A stretch of DNA of 64,000 nt from Lentzea fradiae. Its GTDB lineage: Bacteria; Actinomycetota; Actinomycetes; Mycobacteriales; Pseudonocardiaceae. Below are positions 61,309 through 64,000 of the stretch, one piece after another. The notes under the pieces were generated by a model. It had not been told where the DNA came from. It did not search any database and saw nothing but the letters and a program-made list of their open reading frames with translations. The position numbers and the translations under genes are program-made. The first letter of the stretch is position 1. The number at the start of each line of letters is the position of its first letter. The DNA is taken from the NCBI RefSeq assembly GCF_900100955.1, contig NZ_FNCC01000011.1:186001-250000 (forward strand), read 5' to 3'.

Positions 61309-64000
61309 TCACGCCGTGGTGACCGGGGTCACGGGAGTCCCCGCGAGTGAGTCGAGAAACGCACCACACCAGTCCAGCAGTTCCTGGTCTCGCAGCTGCG
61401 GTGCGCCCATCCGGCCGCCCGCCGCTCCCTCCGTCGGCCTAGGGACGGTGACGGTCCCCATCGCATGCTTGTAGACGGCCTTCGGGAACAGGCGCCGCAA
61501 CCGCACCAGCTGCGAGTCGCGCAGCTCCAGCTTCGCGAACCGCAGGTTCTGGCCCATCGCGATGACCTCGGTGACGCCGTGGCGGCGGCAGGCGTGCCGC
61601 AGGCGGGCCACGCCGAGCAGTCGCTCGACGGGCTCCGGCGGCGTGCCGTAGCGGTCCTTGAGCTCGTCCCAGACGGCCTGCAACGACGCCTCGTCCGCGG
61701 CCGCCGCGATCTTGCGGTACGCCTCCAGCCGCAGCCGCTCCCCCGGCACGTACTCGTGCGGGATGTGCGCGTCGACCGGGAGGTCCACCCGCACCTCGGC
61801 GAGCTCCTCCTCGACCTCGCCGCCGTCGGCGCCCGCGTGCCGGCGGAACGCCTCGACGGCCTCGCCGACCAGCCGCACGTAGAGGTCGAAGCCGACGCCC
61901 GCGATGTGACCGGACTGCTCGGCGCCCAGGATGTTGCCGGCGCCGCGGATCTCCAGGTCCTTCATCGCGACGGCCATGCCCGCGCCCAGCTCGGTGTTCT
62001 GCGCGATCGTCGCGAGCCGGTCGTGCGCGGTCTCCGTCAGCGGCGTCTCGGACGGGTACAGGAAGTACGCGTACCCGCGCTCGCGGCCACGGCCGACGCG
62101 GCCGCGCAGCTGGTGCAGCTGCGCGAGGCCGAGCAGGTCGCCGCGTTCGACGATCAGCGTGTTCGCGTTGGAGATGTCGAGACCCGTCTCGACGATCGTG
62201 GTGCAGACGAGGACGTCGAACTCGCGCTCCCAGAAGCCCTGGATGATCTTCTCCAGGCGGTCCTCGTTCATCTGGCCGTGCGCGGTGACGACGCGCGCCT
62301 CCGGCACCAGCTCGCGGATGCGGCGCGCGGCCTTCTCGATCGACGAGACCCTGTTGTGCACGAAGAAGACCTGGCCGTCGCGCAGCAGCTCGCGGCGGAT
62401 GGCCGCGGCCACCTGCTTGTCGTCGTACGCGCCGACGTAGGTGAGGATCGGGTGCCGTTCCTCCGGCGGGGTCAGGATCGTGGACATCTCGCGGATGCCC
62501 GCGAGCGACATCTCCAGCGTGCGCGGGATCGGTGTCGCGGACATGGTCAGCACGTCGACGTGCGTGCGCAGCGCCTTGATGTGCTCCTTGTGCTCCACGC
62601 CGAACCGCTGTTCCTCGTCGACGATCACGAGGCCGAGATCCTTGTACCGCACCGTCTTCTGCAACAGCCGGTGCGTGCCGATGACGATGTCGACCTCGCC
62701 GTCGGCGAGTCCAGCGATGGTCTGCTCGGACTCGGCGGCGTCGGTGAACCTGCTGAGCCCCTTGATGTTCACCGGGAACTGGCGCATGCGTTCGGCGAAC
62801 GTGTTGAGGTGCTGCTGGGCCAGCAGCGTCGTCGGCACCAGCACGGCGACCTGCTTGCCGTCCTGCACGGCCTTGAACGCCGCGCGCACCGCGATCTCCG
62901 TCTTGCCGTAGCCGACGTCGCCACAGATGACGCGGTCCATCGGGACGCCGCGCTCCATGTCGGCCTTGACCTCGTCGATCGCGGCCATCTGGTCCTGCGT
63001 CTCGGTGAAGACGAAGGCGTCCTCCAGCTCGCGCTGCCACGGCGTGTCCGGCCCGAACGCGTGGCCGGGGGCGCTCTGCCGGGCCGCGTAGAGCTGCACC
63101 AGCTCGGCGGCGATCTGCTTGACCGCCTTGCGCGCCTTGGACTTCGTGTTCTTCCAGTCGCTGCCGCCGAGCTTGTTGAGCGTGGGCAGCTCACCGCCGA
63201 CGTACCGGCTCACCTCGTCGAGCTGGTCGGTCGGCACGAACAGCCGGTCGCCGGGCTGGCCGCGCTTGGACGACGCGTACTCCAGCACGAGGTACTCGCG
63301 GGTGGCCGAAGCGCCCGCGGTGTCTTTGGTCGTGCGCTGCACCATCTCCACGTACTTGCCGATGCCGTGCTGCTCGTGCACCACGAAGTCGCCCGCCTTG
63401 AGCGCCAACGGGTCCACGGCGTTGCGCCGCTTCGACGGCATCTTGCGCATGTCCTTGGTGGACGTGCCGCCACGGCCGCCGGTCAGGTCGGTCTCCGTCA
63501 GCACCACCAGCGCGAGGTCCGGCAGCACGAAGCCGTCCTCCAGGCAGCCGCGCACCACCGTCACCGAGCCCGCCTGCGGCGCCTCGTCGAGCGAGTCGAG
63601 GCAGACGGCGGAGACCTCGGCCTCCCGCAGCCGTTCACAGGCGCGCTGCGCGGTACCGGCGCCCGGCACGACCAGCACGGCCGCGCCGCCGGTCGCGGTG
63701 TGCGCCTTGAGGTCCGCGAACGCCCGCTCGACGTCGCCCTGGTACGCCTCGACGGGCTTGACGTCGAGGTGCACGACGTCCGGCGTGTCAGTGGTCAGCT
63801 GGCTGAGCGTCCACCACGGACGGTCGTTCGCCCTGGCCTGGTCGGCGACCTCGCCGATCCCCTGGTACGCGCTGCGCCCGAGGTCGATCGGCGCCTTGCC
63901 GCCCGCCGCGGCGGCCATCCACGACGCCTCCAGGAACTCCTGGCCGGTGCGCACCAGGTCGGCGGCGCGGGCGCGGATCTTCTCCGGGTCGTGCAGCAGG
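61309..64000 (-). CDS. mfd: Transcription-repair coupling factor Mfd (N-terminus outside window)
   Basis: Mfd is a translocase that removes stalled RNA polymerase and recruits UvrA. About 897 C-terminal residues are present; full-length Mfd is near 1190, so the first roughly 300 lie beyond base 64000, and the frame is open to the edge. Visible are the end of the UvrB-like region, the RNA polymerase interaction domain ([17 protein letters not shown]), helicase motifs [28 protein letters not shown] and [12 protein letters not shown], the translocation motif [11 protein letters not shown] and the C-terminal TRCF domain. It leads an operon with the lipoprotein gene and mazG. Confidence 0.97.
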   Translation of the reverse strand, partial: LLHDPEKIRARAADLVRTGQEFLEASWMAAAAGGKAPIDLGRSAYQGIGEVADQARANDRPWWTLSQLTTDTPDVVHLDVKPVEAYQGDVERAFADLKAHTATGGAAVLVVPGAGTAQRACERLREAEVSAVCLDSLDEAPQAGSVTVVRGCLEDGFVLPDLALVVLTETDLTGGRGGTSTKDMRKMPSKRRNAVDPLALKAGDFVVHEQHGIGKYVEMVQRTTKDTAGASATREYLVLEYASSKRGQPGDRLFVPTDQLDEVSRYVGGELPTLNKLGGSDWKNTKSKARKAVKQIAAELVQLYAARQSAPGHAFGPDTPWQRELEDAFVFTETQDQMAAIDEVKADMERGVPMDRVICGDVGYGKTEIAVRAAFKAVQDGKQVAVLVPTTLLAQQHLNTFAERMRQFPVNIKGLSRFTDAAESEQTIAGLADGEVDIVIGTHRLLQKTVRYKDLGLVIVDEEQRFGVEHKEHIKALRTHVDVLTMSATPIPRTLEMSLAGIREMSTILTPPEERHPILTYVGAYDDKQVAAAIRRELLRDGQVFFVHNRVSSIEKAARRIRELVPEARVVTAHGQMNEDRLEKIIQGFWEREFDVLVCTTIVETGLDISNANTLIVERGDLLGLAQLHQLRGRVGRGRERGYAYFLYPSETPLTETAHDRLATIAQNTELGAGMAVAMKDLEIRGAGNILGAEQSGHIAGVGFDLYVRLVGEAVEAFRRHAGADGGEVEEELAEVRVDLPVDAHIPHEYVPGERLRLEAYRKIAAAADEASLQAVWDELKDRYGTPPEPVERLLGVARLRHACRRHGVTEVIAMGQNLRFAKLELRDSQLVRLRRLFPKAVYKHAMGTVTVPRPTEGAAGGRMGAPQLRDQELLDWCGAFLDSLAGTPVTPVTTA

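Overview
The window is high-GC actinobacterial chromosome. It is most like a Pseudonocardiaceae genome (Lentzea, Saccharothrix or Amycolatopsis type); this is inferred from gene content and order, not from a database search. The evidence is a mycothiol S-conjugate amidase, a GC-rich third codon position nearly throughout, GTG and TTG starts with 4-base stop/start overlaps, paired XRE/DUF397 genes, and two blocks that keep the gene order of Mycobacterium tuberculosis: mca - DUF4307 - greA - metB - pra - cbs - SGNH hydrolase - fadA at the left (like Rv1082 to Rv1074c), and ppx - lytic transglycosylase - DUF501 - ftsB-like - eno ... mazG ... mfd at the right (like Rv1026 to Rv1020).

Layout. 1-12 kb: mycothiol detoxification, GreA, tyrosine catabolism (hpd with a divergent Lrp/AsnC regulator and a clear operator palindrome), the sulfur amino acid genes metB and cbs, an RDD/proline-rich membrane protein, thiolase and a Bax-inhibitor-like membrane protein. 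12.3-15.6 kb: a cell-surface group (large anchored surface protein, class F sortase, polysaccharide deacetylase). 15.6-21.4 kb: a PQQ module, with a secreted PQQ-type sugar dehydrogenase divergent from pqqA-C-D-E-B, followed by an inositol-monophosphatase-like gene and an SDR that are translationally coupled to each other. 21.4-24.3 kb: an accessory patch with a McrB-N/DUF3883 nuclease-like protein, an unusual type I tRNA with a UAA anticodon, and a two-gene cassette of a 40-residue peptide and an MvdD-like ATP-grasp ligase. This cassette is the best candidate for an undescribed system.

24.5-33.3 kb: NDH-2, a five-gene MoxR/DUF58/DUF4129 operon, a membrane-anchored TIR protein, a long perfect hairpin repeat, a uracil-DNA glycosylase gene with a probable frameshift, an S10-type peptidase and an acetyltransferase. 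33.4-39.1 kb: an oligopeptide ABC importer. 39.2-46.2 kb: Ppx/GppA, an SMI1/HEAT protein, an XRE regulator with DUF397 partner, a lytic transglycosylase, DUF501, FtsB-like and enolase. 46.3-59.4 kb: an accessory insertion within the mfd-mazG-eno block, carrying a P450, hydrolase, SDR, SARP-like regulator, an AbiE toxin-antitoxin pair with a palindromic operator, a TPR protein, two tandem secreted S1 proteases, a second lytic transglycosylase and a tricorn protease. The right end has mazG, a SurA-like lipoprotein and mfd (5' end cut by the window).

Operons are tightly packed, and several plus-strand starts look leaderless (TANNNT 6-7 bases before GTG/ATG). No insertion sequence, integrase, prophage, rRNA or CRISPR array was seen.
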